Below, one piece after another: positions 9,646-18,853 of a stretch of 64,000 bases of DNA (position 1 is the stretch's first letter; each line of letters starts with the position of its first letter). The notes beneath the pieces were generated by a model. The model was not told the DNA's origin, did no database searches, and worked only from the letters and a program-made list of their open reading frames with translations. The stretch lies in assembly GCA_016929905.1 (NCBI GenBank), contig JAFGHX010000175.1, forward strand, positions 1-64,000, given 5' to 3'. The DNA comes from Kiritimatiellia bacterium. GTDB taxonomy: Bacteria > Verrucomicrobiota > Kiritimatiellia > JAFGHX01. A program made the translations under genes and the position numbers.

Positions 9646-10605
9646 TCACCGCACCACCACATTCCCCACCCCATGCTCCCGCAGCACCCGCGCTTTCCGC
9701 TCCGCATACTCGCGGGTGGGCGGGGTCGGCCGGACCGGCGGCCCGCTCATCCCGAGCTGTTCCCGCTTGCCCTCCCCGAGCGGGTGGTACCGGAGAATCT
9801 CGACACGCTGCACACTCGCCAGATCGGCCAGGAGCCGCCCCATCTGGTGGAGATCCGCATCCGCGTCGTTGCAGCCCGGCACGAGCGGGATCCGAATCCA
9901 GACAGGCTTCCCCGCGGCAGCCACGCGCCGGAGATTGCGCAGCACCTGCGTGCTCGGCATTCCGGTCAACGCCCGGCAGCGTTCCCCGTTCACGTGCTTC
10001 ACGTCGTACAGCACCAAATCCGTGACCGGCAGCACACTCTCGAACCGGGCCCAGCGCACCGCGCCGCACGTGTCCAGCGCCGTGTGCAGCCCCTCGGCCT
10101 TGGCGGCGGCGAGCAGCGCGCGGCAGAACGCCGGCTGCGCCAGGGGTTCGCCGCCCGAGAGCGTGATCCCGCCGCCCGAACTCGCATAGAAGGCCCGGTC
10201 ACGCCGCAACTCCGTCATCACCTCATCGATGGAAACCTCCCGCCCGGCGATCTCGAGCGCATGCGTCCAACACTGCGCCACGCACGCCCCGCACGCGGTA
10301 CAACGCGCAAAGTCGATGCGGTGTTCCCCGTTCAAACGCGTGTGCGCGCCGGCCGGGCAGACGCGTACGCATGTCCCGCAGCCGATACAGCGCCGGCTGT
10401 CGAACGTCAGTTGCGGCCGCCCGGAGAACGTCTCCGGATTGTGGCACCACACACAGCGCAGCGGGCAGCCCTTGAAAAACACCGTCGTGCGGATGCCCGG
10501 CCCGTCGTGCAGCGCCCAGCGCTTGACGTCCGTGATCACGCCACGGGCGGGAGCGGGCTTGGCCGCCTCGAGTGCGATGGCCGCCGGTTGCTCGACAGTC
10601 TTCAT
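9646..10605 (-). CDS. Glycyl-radical enzyme activating enzyme (radical SAM, PflA-like)
   Basis: KGCPLRCVWCHNPE (CX3CX2C), two ferredoxin-type clusters (CIGCGTCVRVCP, CTACGACVAQCW), GGGITLSGGEPLAQ. Confidence 0.93.
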   Translation of the reverse strand: MKTVEQPAAIALEAAKPAPARGVITDVKRWALHDGPGIRTTVFFKGCPLRCVWCHNPETFSGRPQLTFDSRRCIGCGTCVRVCPAGAHTRLNGEHRIDFARCTACGACVAQCWTHALEIAGREVSIDEVMTELRRDRAFYASSGGGITLSGGEPLAQPAFCRALLAAAKAEGLHTALDTCGAVRWARFESVLPVTDLVLYDVKHVNGERCRALTGMPSTQVLRNLRRVAAAGKPVWIRIPLVPGCNDADADLHQMGRLLADLASVQRVEILRYHPLGEGKREQLGMSGPPVRPTPPTREYAERKARVLREHGVGNVVVR

Positions 10606-10787
10606 GCCAGACGACGCCTCATGCAAACCTCTCCCGGCGCGGTTGCTCGGTCGCTGCGACCATGCGGGTCGTGCCTCGGCAACGGACGCATTCCGCCCGG
10701 CTCGACAAAGCCCGCAGGGCGAAGGCGGCTGCCTGCATGCCCTGTGCGCGCGCACCACCCAAAGGGCTCCATGTCCGCGGCGCTGAG

Positions 10788-10809
10788 GCGCAGGCAGGAA
10801 TGCCTGCGC
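10788..10809. repeat. Hairpin repeat GCGCAGGCA-GGAA-TGCCTGCGC (copy 1)
   Basis: Perfect 9-bp stem, 4-nt loop; related copies at 25490 and 58650. Confidence 0.85.
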
Positions 10810-10840
10810 GGCTCTGCCGCGCGTCTTAATGCCCGCCGGC

Positions 10841-13072
10841 CTAACGCCCGTCCAGAAGCCGATCCACCACGTACTTCCGCAGATCGTCCGACAGGCTGGC
10901 AAAATACGCGCTGAAACCCGTCACCCGCACGATCAGGTCCGGATACGCCGCGGGGTTCCTGTAGGCATCGAGCACCCGCTGCTTGTCCAGCACGTTAATG
11001 TTGATCAGCGTGCCGCCCAACTCGAAATGCGCCTTGATCAGCGCCTCGATCTTCTCAACGTCCTCCTCGCTTCCCCCCGCGCCGGGATCGATGTCGACCT
11101 GCAGCGGCGCCGTATTGCCGAAGCCGGGCTGTACTTTCGCCACGGCGATCGCCATCTGGACCGGCGTCCCGCCTTTCCCGGCGTTGAAACCGGGCGCCGG
11201 GTTCGGCCCGTGCGAGAGTGGCGCGCCCGCCTTCCGCCCGTTCGGCGTCGCACCCAGCCGTTTGCCGAACGCGATCGCCTTGGCCCAGGAGAAGAGGCCC
11301 GGCGTCATCGGCCAGCCGTCCGGGGTGGTGTTCTCTTTCACGAATGTCGAGAATGTCGTCGAGATGCGCTCGGCCCAGCCGTCGGCGCGCGACTCGCCGG
11401 CGCCGAACCGCGCCATGCTCGCCATGCACAAGCGCGTCGCCTCGCCGGCCGGTCCCTCCCAATTCGCGTCCAGATGCCGAAGCAGTTCCTCCCATGTCAG
11501 ACGCTTCTCGATTTCCACGCGTTGCTCGATGGCCGCGAACGAGTCCGCCACGGTCGCCAGCGAGGCGGCGTCCACGCCGATGTTCGTGAACGCCAACACG
11601 CCGCCGGAGGCGTCGCGCCCCTTCTCGACCGGTCCGTAACAGAACAGGTCCAGCAGCAGCTCCGGAAACACGTCCGGCATGTGCCGGATGTGGAAGTCGA
11701 TCCCCTCGGCCGTCACCGCAACGGCACGACGCAGGTTCCGCCCGAACCGTTCCCACAAGGCCGCCACGCACGGCACCGCCGAACGGTCCGCCATCATCTC
11801 GCGCAGGGACAGGTCGAACACCGTGCCCAGCTCGATCTTGATCAGATCCATCATCCCGTATTCACGGCCGGGGACGGCCAGCCAGTGGCAGCCGGCATAG
11901 ACGCGCGCGCGCGCCGCTTCCAGCGGGTACCCGTTCCGCAGCGCGCCGGCGATCACCGTTTCATCGCCCACGAACTTCGGGAACCCCATGCCGTCCTCAA
12001 TCAGAATCTCCACGCCGCGCCGCAACAGGGCCGGCTCGACGTTCGGCCCCACGCGCACGCCGATGTTCGCGGGGATCTTCAGCTTGTGGATCGCCTCGAG
12101 GATCAGGAATGAAACCGCACTCGTCAGGTCGCGCCCCGTCTCGTCCGGCCCGCCGAGCTGGATGTAGGCCGTTTCGGACAAGAGCAGGCAGGCCAGATGG
12201 AATGTCGCTTCCTCGTCGGTAAGCGTACCGGCCCGACTGTCCCGTTCGTAGTAAGGCCGAAGCAGTTCATCCAACTGCCCCCACTCGCCGCTGCCGTTGT
12301 ACATCTTCGCCGCCGCCTGGAAGAAGACCAGCCACTGGCACGCCTCCCGGAACGTGGCCGGCGGCTCGGCGGCAAGACGCGCGCAGATGGCCGCGATCGC
12401 CCGCACGTTCCCGCGCAAGACCGGGTCCTCCTCCTCCCGTGCGCGCGCAACCGCCGCCTCCGCATGCCGCTCGATCCAGGCCTGCATGCCCAGCACGACG
12501 GACTCCAGCCCGGCATAGAAGTCCGCGGCGGCCGGATGCCGCACCGCGTAGTGCCGAACCTTCTCCAGAAGGCCGCCCCATCCCAGATCCAGGCCGATCT
12601 TCAAGTCCGGACAGAAATGCTGAAGCCCGCCGATCCCGGGCTCGATTCCGTACCGCTTGTGCGCGGCTTGCAGATGACCGAAGTCGAAATCCGGGTTCCA
12701 CAGCGGTTTGCGGTACGAATTGAAGTTCACCATGTAAACGCCGGCCATCGAGTTGGCCGGGTGGATGTAGGTGGGATGCACGGCGAGCAGCCGCCGGAAG
12801 TTCGCGCCCACCGCGCGCGCCCCGAAGAACCCGCCGCTCGGGTGGTTGCTCTCCGGCGCGAACCCCTTAAGCCGGACGTCCCGAACCACTTCACCCGAGC
12901 CGCTGACCGCCTCCACCACCTCCGAATGCTCTTCGGGCAACGGCACCTGCCCCTGGTCGTCGTGGTCCATGGCGCCGCGCCGCACCTGCTTCACGCGCGT
13001 GTGCGCCATCTTCACCGCACGCAGAACCGCGAGCCGTTCCTCGTACCCCGTTTCTACCAGGACCTCAGCCAT
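10841..13072 (-). CDS. Glycyl radical enzyme (pyruvate formate-lyase-like), unassigned subclass
   Basis: C-terminal glycyl radical motif DLIVRVTGFSAYF, candidate Cys loop YAGCHWLAVPGREYG, adjacent activase; start trimmed to MAEVLVETGYEERL. Confidence 0.88.
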   Translation of the reverse strand: MAEVLVETGYEERLAVLRAVKMAHTRVKQVRRGAMDHDDQGQVPLPEEHSEVVEAVSGSGEVVRDVRLKGFAPESNHPSGGFFGARAVGANFRRLLAVHPTYIHPANSMAGVYMVNFNSYRKPLWNPDFDFGHLQAAHKRYGIEPGIGGLQHFCPDLKIGLDLGWGGLLEKVRHYAVRHPAAADFYAGLESVVLGMQAWIERHAEAAVARAREEEDPVLRGNVRAIAAICARLAAEPPATFREACQWLVFFQAAAKMYNGSGEWGQLDELLRPYYERDSRAGTLTDEEATFHLACLLLSETAYIQLGGPDETGRDLTSAVSFLILEAIHKLKIPANIGVRVGPNVEPALLRRGVEILIEDGMGFPKFVGDETVIAGALRNGYPLEAARARVYAGCHWLAVPGREYGMMDLIKIELGTVFDLSLREMMADRSAVPCVAALWERFGRNLRRAVAVTAEGIDFHIRHMPDVFPELLLDLFCYGPVEKGRDASGGVLAFTNIGVDAASLATVADSFAAIEQRVEIEKRLTWEELLRHLDANWEGPAGEATRLCMASMARFGAGESRADGWAERISTTFSTFVKENTTPDGWPMTPGLFSWAKAIAFGKRLGATPNGRKAGAPLSHGPNPAPGFNAGKGGTPVQMAIAVAKVQPGFGNTAPLQVDIDPGAGGSEEDVEKIEALIKAHFELGGTLININVLDKQRVLDAYRNPAAYPDLIVRVTGFSAYFASLSDDLRKYVVDRLLDGR

Positions 13073-13175
13073 GTCAACCGCCTCCCGGTTGCCAGCCGTG
13101 TGCACACCACGCGCGTTTCCCCCGCCCCCCGGCCGCTCCCTCGCCATCGCCTGCCGCATCCGCCCCATCTTCCTC

Positions 13176-13204
13176 TTGCCCTTGGCGCATGGGAGATGTA
13201 TAAT
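13176..13204 (+). promoter_or_regulatory. Sigma70-like promoter for the AraC gene at 13308
   Basis: TTGCCC (13176-13181), 17 nt spacer, TATAAT (13199-13204). Confidence 0.6.
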
Positions 13205-13262
13205 GCCGTCTGAACGACATCGCCCGGCCACTCAGCTCAGCCAAGATTACGCGTATGCCGGG

Positions 13263-13283
13263 GGCATCCCAATGTGGGATGCC
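13263..13283 (+). promoter_or_regulatory. Leader palindrome GGCATCCCA-ATG-TGGGATGCC upstream of AraC
   Basis: Perfect 9-bp arms, 3-nt loop, 24 nt before the start codon. Confidence 0.55.
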
Positions 13284-13307
13284 GTCATGTGCATGTGATA
13301 TCGCATC

Positions 13308-14120
13308 ATGAGCCCACGATTTGCCTTTCCGTTTCCCGACGACCGGTTCGCGGTGCCGCCGGTGCACGTCGTGTGTGTGGGGACGAACGATTCGTTCAAC
13401 TACGACTACACCCGGGCAAACGTGCCGGGCACCGCCCTGGAGTGTGTGACGGGCGGAGAAGGGCGCTTGACGATCGGAGAGACCGAATACCGGCTGCGGC
13501 CCGGGGACGTGTTTATCCTGCACGGGGGCGCCGTCACCCGGACCCGCGCGGACCCGGGCGTACGCTGGCGGACGGACTGGTTCATCACCACGGGCCGTGG
13601 CCCGGAAAACGTGCTGGCCATGTACGGGCTGGAGCAGACCTGCCACATCCCGGCGGCCGGGCAGGAACGCCTCTTCCGCCGGATGTTCCGCGTCGCGGAG
13701 CGGCGGCAGGGCAGCCCGCGCGCGGTTCGCAACCGGCTGGCCGCTCTCTTCTATGAGCTCGTGCTCGAGTTGTCTTCACTCGAGGACCGGCGCCGGCGCG
13801 GCGTCTCGCGCGAGGCGATGCGGATCAAGAACTACATCGACGCCCACGCGGAAGAACCGATCCGGCTCGACGACATCGCGCGGGCGGCGGGAAAGTCAAC
13901 CGTGCAGACCAACCGGATCTTCAAGCGCGAGTTCGGCATGCCGCCCTACGAGTACCTGCTGCAGCACCGCATGGAGATCGCCAAGATCCTGCTCGCCGCG
14001 CGCGACATCCCCGTCCACACGATCGCCTACCGCCTGCACTTCAGCGACCCGTACCATTTCTCCAAAACCTTCAAGAAACGCGTCGGCGTCCCGCCGTCCG
14101 CCTACCGGGTGCGACCGTGA
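13308..14120 (+). CDS. AraC family transcription regulator (cupin sensor + HTH)
   Basis: C-terminal IRLDDIARAAGKSTVQTNRIFKREFGMPPYEYLLQHRMEIAKILL...FSDPYHFSKTFKKRVGVPPSAYR. Confidence 0.92.
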   Translation: MSPRFAFPFPDDRFAVPPVHVVCVGTNDSFNYDYTRANVPGTALECVTGGEGRLTIGETEYRLRPGDVFILHGGAVTRTRADPGVRWRTDWFITTGRGPENVLAMYGLEQTCHIPAAGQERLFRRMFRVAERRQGSPRAVRNRLAALFYELVLELSSLEDRRRRGVSREAMRIKNYIDAHAEEPIRLDDIARAAGKSTVQTNRIFKREFGMPPYEYLLQHRMEIAKILLAARDIPVHTIAYRLHFSDPYHFSKTFKKRVGVPPSAYRVRP

Positions 14121-15264
14121 GGGGGCCGGCGGCCCCGGCTCGGGTTTCAGGCTGCGCCGGGACAGCGCGGTACGACTCCCCCGCCGGCTCATCGACCGCC
14201 GGTATTCCCAGGTGCTTGCTGTAGACGGCCTCGAACACGCGCGCATCTTCGAGCGCGTCAGCCGCCGGTGAGCGGAACGGCTGCCCGCTCAGGACGCTCT
14301 CCACGAAATGCCGCATCTCGGCCTTGTAGGACCACTCGCGGCCGCCCTCCGGAAAAATCTGCGAGCAGACCTTTCGCGACCGACTGCCGTTGTACACTTC
14401 GACGGTTGCCGGCGCGTTGCGCAACAGCAACGGCGGCGCTTCGGTTCGGACCCACCCCTTCTCGAAGTAGATCTGGGTGTGTTCATCCCAGCCATGATAC
14501 GCGACAGACCCGGACTCGATTACCGCCCGGACGCCGCCGACGTCGAGAATCACCACACCCCGCATCCCGTTGTCCGCATCCAAGTCCACGGCCCGAACCC
14601 GGACCGGGCTGCGCCCGTCAAGGAACCACCGGACCAGGTTCACGTTGTGCGTGTACTGCTGCAGGTACCCGAGATACCGGCGAATCTGTTCCTCGATCAA
14701 CCACGGAGGATAGACGGAGTACACCGGTGGCGGCTTCTCCTCGGTACGATCCTCCGGCACGTCCAGCCCCGCCTCCCAATCGCCGCAGAAGCCGTGGTTG
14801 CGGACATAACGGATCTCGCCCAGTTCCCCGGATTGCGTGAACTGCTCAACGGCACGCTTCACGGCCAAATTGCCTGGATCGTAGCGTTTCATGTACGCCA
14901 CCATCAGTCGCCGGCCGCTCGCCCGCTCCGCCGCGACAATCCGCTCGGCCTGTTCCACGCTCACCGCCATGGGCTTCTCCATGAAGACGTCCTTGCCAGC
15001 CTTCAGCGCGTCAATGGCGATCTGGCCTTGCACGTAGAAATGGCCCGATACCGCCACCGCCTGAATGTCCGGGTCCTGCACCAGCTCCCGGTGGCTCGGG
15101 TACAGCCGCGGGATGCCCAGCCTCTGGCACACTCTCTCCCCCAGCCGCCCGCAGACCTCTGCAACGGCGACCAACTCGCACGCGTCCAGCGCGATGATGT
15201 TGGGAATGTGCACGCGCTGCGCCATGCGCCCGCAGCCCACGTAGCCCATTCTCAGGATGCTCAT
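14071..15264 (-). CDS. Gfo/Idh/MocA family oxidoreductase
   Basis: MSILRMGYVGCGRMAQRVHIPNI...; GKDVFMEKPMAVSVEQAERI; 3' end overlaps AraC by 50 nt tail-to-tail. Confidence 0.86.
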   Translation of the reverse strand: MSILRMGYVGCGRMAQRVHIPNIIALDACELVAVAEVCGRLGERVCQRLGIPRLYPSHRELVQDPDIQAVAVSGHFYVQGQIAIDALKAGKDVFMEKPMAVSVEQAERIVAAERASGRRLMVAYMKRYDPGNLAVKRAVEQFTQSGELGEIRYVRNHGFCGDWEAGLDVPEDRTEEKPPPVYSVYPPWLIEEQIRRYLGYLQQYTHNVNLVRWFLDGRSPVRVRAVDLDADNGMRGVVILDVGGVRAVIESGSVAYHGWDEHTQIYFEKGWVRTEAPPLLLRNAPATVEVYNGSRSRKVCSQIFPEGGREWSYKAEMRHFVESVLSGQPFRSPAADALEDARVFEAVYSKHLGIPAVDEPAGESYRAVPAQPETRAGAAGPLTVAPGRRTAGRRRVS

Positions 15265-15430
15265 ATTCTTCTCCCTTCGTTGCCGGCTCCACGTCCGGAG
15301 CCGGGCCGTCTGCCGGGGCCCACGGCCCCAGGCGCGTCAGGCTCACAGGCCCTGAATAGGCTGTATTGCTACGCCTCGAGAACGTCATATCGCATCGTAC
15401 TTAAAGAATACTCTGGAAATCAATAAACGC

Positions 15431-15458
15431 GGTTGCTACTATTTTGTGTGAGGTTGCT
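15431..15458 (+). promoter_or_regulatory. Direct repeat GGTTGCT x2, 21-bp period (AraC-type half-sites?)
   Basis: GGTTGCT at 15431-15437 and 15452-15458, just upstream of AraC at 15483. Confidence 0.45.
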
Positions 15459-15482
15459 TATTCAGAGTGAGGGGATGTCGAG

Positions 15483-16211
15483 GTGAATGCGCCCTTTCAT
15501 GTGGGGTACCTGCGGGTGAACCCCGGCTGGCGGGCCGGCCTGGGGTTCCATCGGCATCAACATGTCGAAGCGATGGTCGTAGTGCGCGGGCGGCTGCGCG
15601 TCGCGCTGGAAGACTCCGAGGTGGTAGCCGAGGGTGGCGACGGGCTATGCTACGCGCCCGGCCTGGCGCATGAAGAGCACGCCGAAGGCAGGCCCTGTAC
15701 CGAGTTTGTCTTTTTCAAGGGCGAGGTGGAGACAGGCACGCTGCGTTCGCCGCTCGTCAAGAGCGGCAACACGCGCATGCGCACGCTGGCAAGGTGGCTG
15801 ATCGAAGAGCGAAATACGCACGACCACGGCCGGGAACGCCGGATGCGCACGCTGGCGCGGGCCGTGCTCCACGAGATGGCGAGACAGTCGGCCGGCACCC
15901 AGGCTTCGCCGATCCAGCGCGTGCGGGAGTACATGCGCACCCGCCTCAAGGAGCCACATGCGTTGGAGGATCTGGCGCGGCTGGCCGGCATGAGCAAGTA
16001 CCATTTCGTCCGCACCTACAAGCGCATGACGGGAATGCCCCCGATGGCCGATTTGCAGCGGATCCGCATCGAGGCCGCCTGCGACCGCCTGCTGACGACC
16101 CAATTGCCGTTGAAGACGGTCGCCGAGCAGACAGGTTTCTGCGACGTGTACTACTTCTCTCGTGTCTTCAAAGCCCGCTACGGCGTGCCGCCGGGCACAT
16201 TCCGCCGCTGA
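15483..16211 (+). CDS. AraC family transcription regulator
   Basis: HALEDLARLAGMSKYHFVRTYKRMTGMPP...TGFCDVYYFSRVFKARYGVPPGTFRR. Confidence 0.92.
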   Translation: MNAPFHVGYLRVNPGWRAGLGFHRHQHVEAMVVVRGRLRVALEDSEVVAEGGDGLCYAPGLAHEEHAEGRPCTEFVFFKGEVETGTLRSPLVKSGNTRMRTLARWLIEERNTHDHGRERRMRTLARAVLHEMARQSAGTQASPIQRVREYMRTRLKEPHALEDLARLAGMSKYHFVRTYKRMTGMPPMADLQRIRIEAACDRLLTTQLPLKTVAEQTGFCDVYYFSRVFKARYGVPPGTFRR

Positions 16212-16378
16212 ACCGGCACCGTCCCCTTCCTCATCCCGCAGAGCCGGCGCGATGCCGGACTGTCAAGTCCTCCTTCGCAGACCTGAAGGACTTTTCGGTT
16301 GCAGCGCCCGTGTGGAACCCTATACTTGCCCCTCGTCTCGCGGATTGCACAGGCACGGTGGCGCAGAGAGAAGAGAAA

Positions 16379-18853
16379 ATGAACAACGCGATCACGATAC
16401 ACCTCGTTCCCAACGCCCACATCGACCCCGTCTGGCTCTGGGACTGGCGTGAAGGCCTGAACGAAGGGATCGCCACCTGTCGCGCCGTGCTGGACCTGAT
16501 GGACGAATTCCCGGCGCTCACGTTCGTCCGCGGTGAAGCGGCCATCTACCTGCATATCCGGAAGTATGACCCGCCCACATTCCGTCGCATCGCGCGCCGC
16601 GTGAAGGAAGGACGCTGGGATGTCGTGGGCGGTACCCTTATCCAGCCGGACACCAATTTGCCGGCGACCGAGACGTTCATCCGGCAATTCCTGCGAGGCG
16701 TCCGCTATTTCAAGAGTACCTTCAACCTTCGCGTTCGTACCGCGTGGGCGGCCGACTCCTTCGGGCACAGCGCCGGGCTGCCGGATGTGTTTGCCGCTGC
16801 CGGCATCGAGAACTACGCGTTCACCCGGCCCAGCCACAGCCAGCTCCGGCTCCCCGGGCCGGCCTTCTGGTGGCAGGGCGAGGGCGGGGGCCGTATCCTC
16901 GCCTACCGGCCTCCCATCGGGGCCTATCTCGCGGAACGCGGCGACATGATCCGGCGGCTGGATCGCGCCCTGCAATATGCCCAGACCTGTACGCTCAGGA
17001 ACATCGGTGTGTTCATCGGGCTCGGCAACCACGGCGGCGGCCCCTCCCGCCGCCACATCCTCGATGCCCAGCGCTGGTCGGAAGCGCATCCCGGGGTGAA
17101 CGTCGTGTTTTCGACGCTCCATCGTCTCTTTGCCGCGATACGGCGCGAGACAAGCGGCCGGAATCCGACTGTTCTTCCCGTCCACACAGGCGAGTTGAAC
17201 TACTGCTTCCGGGGTTGTTACGCTTCGGCGGCGAGCCTGAAGTTCGCCTTTCGCCGGGCCGAATCCGCGCTCGTACGCGCCGAAACCACCGATACGGCGC
17301 TCTCTGCGTTCATGAAGACCGCGCCAGCCGATCTGCTGGCCGCCTGGGACGGCGTGCTGTTCAACGCGTTCCACGACATTCTGCCCGGCACCAGCATCGA
17401 ACGCGCCTGCGACGAGCAAGCCGCATGGCTCGGCCACGTGATTCACGAGTCGATCGCCGCGGAGGGAAATGCCCTCAACCGCCTCGCCGCCCGCGTGGAT
17501 ACCACCGTCAAGCCGGCGAAAGGCGACTTCCCAACCGCCGTTGCCCTGCTGATCTGGAACCCGCACCCGCACGCGTTCGAAGGCCATGTGGAAATGGAGG
17601 CGTGCCTGGATACCCGGCCGATCAGCGCCTATACGAATCGGCCGCACGAACTCCCCGTCGATGTGCGCGACGCGAACGGAAGGGCGGTCCCCTTCCAGGA
17701 GGTCCCCTCCGAACAGGCGGCCCTGGACCGGCTCGCCTGGCGCAAGCGGGTCGCCGTGCCCGTGAAGCTGCCGCCGCTCGGCTGGTCGGTCTTCACCATG
17801 CAATACGTCGAGAAGGACAAGGCGCTGCCCGCCGCGCCGTCCCAACCAACAGCCCGCTCGATTCGAAACGAATGCCTGGAAGTCAAAGCGGACCCGAGAG
17901 GCAAGAGCATCGCGGTGCGGCTGGCCGACGGCCGGCCTCTGACACGGATCGCCGCGATCACCGTGGACGATCCGTGGGGATCCTGGGGCGCCCCCCGAGA
18001 ACCGGAAGGGAGCGATCTGTCCGTCGTGAAACGGACCTGGCGGATCTCCAAAGTGGAAGTCCTGGAGCAGGGCGCCCAAAAGGCCGTGCTCGGCGTGAAG
18101 ATGAGCGGCGGCCGCTCGGCGCTGGATCTGCGCCTGACCCTTTGGCACGGAACGCCGACGCTGCACGTCTCGGCGCGCGTCCTGTGGAACGAGAAGGACG
18201 CCCGCCTGAAACTCGTGCTCGCGAATGCGGGTGATAAGGCCGAGTACGAGATCCCTGGCGGGACGATCGTTCGCGCGCCGGCCGGCGAGGTACCGGGCGG
18301 ACGATGGGCCGCCGCCGCGCACTTCGGCTTCGCCAGCGATGCGCTCTACGCGTTCGACCTGAAGGGCAAAGCGCTCCGCACCACGATATGCCGGGCCTCG
18401 CGCTACTGTTATGACCCCTCGGCGGAGCCCAGGAAGAAACGGTGGCTGCCGATCCTTGACCGCGGCGAGCTGAAGTTCCGCTGCCTGCTGACAACGGATC
18501 TCCAAAACCTGCCGCGCCTGGCCGCGGAACTCGAAAGACCGCCGGTCGTACTGGCTGTCCCCCCGTCGCCCGGGTCGCTGCCGCGCCGCGGCACGCTGAT
18601 GGCCCTGCACCCGGACTCGCTGGACATGCTGGCCCTCAAGCCCCCGGCCGCGGGCCGCGGAATTGTGCTCCGGGCAAGAGCCCGGCGGGAATGCCGCGGA
18701 ACCCTCACGTGGCTCGGCAAGAAGATCGATCTCGGCCGCCTGGGCAAGGCAGAGATCGCGACCTGGCAAGTCACGCGAAACGGAAAGGCTGTCCGCCTGA
18801 ATGCCGTGGAAGAACGCGCGTCAGTCGTCCCCGCGAAAGGCGCTGAAGAATGA
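16379..18853 (+). CDS. GH38-type alpha-mannosidase
   Basis: HLVPNAHIDPVWLWDWREGLNEG...RTAWAADSFGHSAGLPDVFAAAGIENYAFTRP; NAFHDILPGTSIERACDE. Confidence 0.92.
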   Translation: MNNAITIHLVPNAHIDPVWLWDWREGLNEGIATCRAVLDLMDEFPALTFVRGEAAIYLHIRKYDPPTFRRIARRVKEGRWDVVGGTLIQPDTNLPATETFIRQFLRGVRYFKSTFNLRVRTAWAADSFGHSAGLPDVFAAAGIENYAFTRPSHSQLRLPGPAFWWQGEGGGRILAYRPPIGAYLAERGDMIRRLDRALQYAQTCTLRNIGVFIGLGNHGGGPSRRHILDAQRWSEAHPGVNVVFSTLHRLFAAIRRETSGRNPTVLPVHTGELNYCFRGCYASAASLKFAFRRAESALVRAETTDTALSAFMKTAPADLLAAWDGVLFNAFHDILPGTSIERACDEQAAWLGHVIHESIAAEGNALNRLAARVDTTVKPAKGDFPTAVALLIWNPHPHAFEGHVEMEACLDTRPISAYTNRPHELPVDVRDANGRAVPFQEVPSEQAALDRLAWRKRVAVPVKLPPLGWSVFTMQYVEKDKALPAAPSQPTARSIRNECLEVKADPRGKSIAVRLADGRPLTRIAAITVDDPWGSWGAPREPEGSDLSVVKRTWRISKVEVLEQGAQKAVLGVKMSGGRSALDLRLTLWHGTPTLHVSARVLWNEKDARLKLVLANAGDKAEYEIPGGTIVRAPAGEVPGGRWAAAAHFGFASDALYAFDLKGKALRTTICRASRYCYDPSAEPRKKRWLPILDRGELKFRCLLTTDLQNLPRLAAELERPPVVLAVPPSPGSLPRRGTLMALHPDSLDMLALKPPAAGRGIVLRARARRECRGTLTWLGKKIDLGRLGKAEIATWQVTRNGKAVRLNAVEERASVVPAKGAEE

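Noticed and set aside
15794-16378. N-terminal extension of the GH38 ORF
   Set aside because: Overlaps AraC out of frame; canonical GH38 N-terminus begins at 16379.
16178-18769. 863-aa minus-strand ORF opposite GH38
   Set aside because: Shadow ORF; GH38 motifs are unambiguous on the plus strand.
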